Part shown: in pieces, positions 62,670 through 64,000 of the stretch | Position numbering within the stretch: the first letter of the stretch is position 1 | Layout of the letters: the number at the start of each line of letters is the position of its first letter | DNA from: Desulfovibrio subterraneus | GTDB lineage: Bacteria; Desulfobacterota; Desulfovibrionia; Desulfovibrionales; Desulfovibrionaceae | Assembly (NCBI RefSeq): GCF_013340285.1 | Contig: NZ_BLVO01000004.1 | Span: forward strand, 248,001-312,000 | Length of the DNA: 64,000 bases | Direction: 5' to 3' | Translations under genes and position numbers: made by a program | The notes under the pieces: generated by a model | The model's input: the letters and a program-made list of their open reading frames with translations, nothing else | Told to the model about the DNA's origin: nothing | Databases searched by the model: none

Positions 62670-64000
62670 CTAGCAGAACACCTTGCCCGGATTCAGCACG
62701 CCGTTCGGGTCGAATACGCGGCGGATGCCGCACTGCAGGCGGATGGATTCCGGAGAAAGTTCCATGGGCAGCAGATGCTTCTTGGCCTCGCCCACTCCGT
62801 GCTCACCGGAAAGGGTGCCACCCATTTCCAGAACCACCTGCACAATGGCACGAATGCCGTCATCCACACGGTGCTTCTCGCTCCGCTCAGGCGCGGTAAC
62901 AATCAGATGGATATTGCCGTCGCCCGCATGACCGAAGCAGAAGATGTCCAGCCCGAACTCGCGTTCAAAATCCGGCACCAGCTCAATAAAAGGAGCAATA
63001 CGTCCAATGGGTACGGCAATGTCTTCGGAAATGGTGATGGGCGCATGCTCGCGGATACGGGTGGAAGTCTTGCGGCGTACACTCCAGATGCGCTCGCGTT
63101 CTTCCTCTGTACCGCCAGGCATGAGGCGGTTTGCACCTTCACGGGTGCATATGGCCTTCACGGCTTCAATCTCACGGGAAATCTGATCGGCCACGCCGTC
63201 CAGTTCCACAATGAGCAACGCGGCAGTCTCGCCTTCCACGGTAAAGGGCAGCTCATTGCCCACCAGCTGCAGGCACTTGTGATCCAGAAATTCCATGGCC
63301 GATGGAAGATGGCCGGAAGTCAGAATGGCGGTAACGGCACGCATGGCGTCCGCCATGGAGGGAAACACCGCCGCAAGCCCCACATGGGCCGCAGGCAGCG
63401 GAATAAGCTTGAGGGTGAGCTGGGTAATGATACCGAGCGTCCCTTCAGAGCCACACAGCAGGTGCGCCATGTCATAGCCCACAACGCCCTTGCGGGTCTG
63501 CACACCGGCCTTGATGTGCGCGCCCGTAGGCGTAACGGCTTCCAGCCCGAGCACATAGTCACGGGTTACCCCGTACTTCACGCAGGCAGGGCCGCCAGCG
63601 TTGGTGGCCACGTTGCCGCCGATGGTGGAGGCATCCATGCCCGCCGGGTCTGGAGGATAGAAAAGCCCCTTGGCCGCAGCCGCGTCACGCACGGTCTGGG
63701 TAATGACACCGGGTTCCACCACGGCCACAAGGTTTTCCGTATCAATGGAGATAAGACGGTTCATGCGCTCAAGAGAGAGCACCACGCCGCCGCCAAGGGC
63801 AATGCAGCCGCCGGAGGTGCCCGTTCCGCCGCCGCGCGGATACACGGGGAAACGATGCTCATTGGCGAGCATCATCACACACTGCACATCCTCGGTGGAT
63901 TCGGGAAACACCACGCAGTCGGGAACTGCCTGATAACTTGACGAGTCGCGGTCGTAAGGTTCGCCGGGATTGCGCAACACCTTTTCAGGTCCGAGCACGG
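62670..64000 (-). CDS. FAD-binding oxidase, GlcD / D-lactate dehydrogenase type (partial)
   Basis: The visible 443 residues lack only the first residues, which lie beyond the right edge. The FAD/PCMH domain has PVYPRGGGTGTSGGCIALGG (about 51-70) and TIGGNVATNAGGPACVKYG. The C-terminal substrate domain has CFGHAGDGNIHLIV and LSGEHGVGEAKKHLL, typical of the VAO-family glycolate and D-lactate oxidases. It probably oxidises D-lactate or glycolate; in sulfate reducers such genes often sit with iron-sulfur partners, which would lie outside the window. Confidence 0.93.
   Translation of the reverse strand, partial: VLGPEKVLRNPGEPYDRDSSSYQAVPDCVVFPESTEDVQCVMMLANEHRFPVYPRGGGTGTSGGCIALGGGVVLSLERMNRLISIDTENLVAVVEPGVITQTVRDAAAAKGLFYPPDPAGMDASTIGGNVATNAGGPACVKYGVTRDYVLGLEAVTPTGAHIKAGVQTRKGVVGYDMAHLLCGSEGTLGIITQLTLKLIPLPAAHVGLAAVFPSMADAMRAVTAILTSGHLPSAMEFLDHKCLQLVGNELPFTVEGETAALLIVELDGVADQISREIEAVKAICTREGANRLMPGGTEEERERIWSVRRKTSTRIREHAPITISEDIAVPIGRIAPFIELVPDFEREFGLDIFCFGHAGDGNIHLIVTAPERSEKHRVDDGIRAIVQVVLEMGGTLSGEHGVGEAKKHLLPMELSPESIRLQCGIRRVFDPNGVLNPGKVFC

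Overview
The window is about 58-60% G+C and densely packed. It looks like a chromosomal segment of a Desulfovibrio-type bacterium (Desulfovibrionales). This rests on the atpF'-F-H-A-G-D-C operon lacking atpB/atpE, on selA, nikR, folE2 and type-I pyrC next to pyrB, on a 6S RNA beside zapA, and on the overall protein character. The taxonomic call is an inference; no rRNA is present.

Layout. 1-9365: HU (partial), a GyrI-like protein, a lipoprotein plus TPR protein pair, an exported protein coupled to a metallo-beta-lactamase-fold hydrolase, an M29 aminopeptidase, two converging small hypothetical genes, cheD and RNase Y. 9366-11673: 6S RNA, zapA, a ZapB-like coiled-coil gene and glmU. 11946-13765: a DMT exporter with an AraC regulator. 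14006-19828: F1 and peripheral-stalk ATP synthase genes. 20035-25808: the cell-shape operon mreB-mreC-mreD-mrdA-rodA-bactofilin. 25901-27465: a radical SAM protein and a DNA-repair methyltransferase. 27734-29742: nikR-folE2 and a methyltransferase. 30132-32098: biotin transporter genes bioY and an ATPase, followed by a chloramphenicol-acetyltransferase-like gene. 32355-38026: Fe-alcohol dehydrogenase, M18 aminopeptidase, selA and folC. 38304-38380: tRNA-Arg(UCU). 38677-45901: an AEC transporter, glycogen phosphorylase, a DEAD-box helicase with a very long repetitive tail, and a membrane protein. 46109-49586: an amidohydrolase with pyrB and pyrC. 49898-53296: an HD protein with a degenerate nucleotidyltransferase domain, an A+T-rich orphan gene and a glycosyltransferase. 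53589-64000: rlmN, polA, an RlmI-like methyltransferase, a class V aminotransferase, a DUF1844 protein, argC and a partial GlcD-type oxidase.

Most genes are housekeeping. The strongest unexplained signal is a dispersed repeat of about 157 bp, present four times (27505, 32144, 39637, 62408), always in the same orientation and always in a tail-to-tail gap. In three copies it lies between two terminator hairpins that resemble each other within a copy but differ between copies. Also notable are an apparent AUU start for mreC, the A+T-rich orphan at 51341, a catalytically doubtful tRNA-nucleotidyltransferase relative, two perfect hairpins around a strong ribosome-binding site at 2695-2778, a 14-bp perfect inverted repeat at 11867-11916, and many short tandem repeats. 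No CRISPR array, insertion sequence, integrase or prophage was seen.
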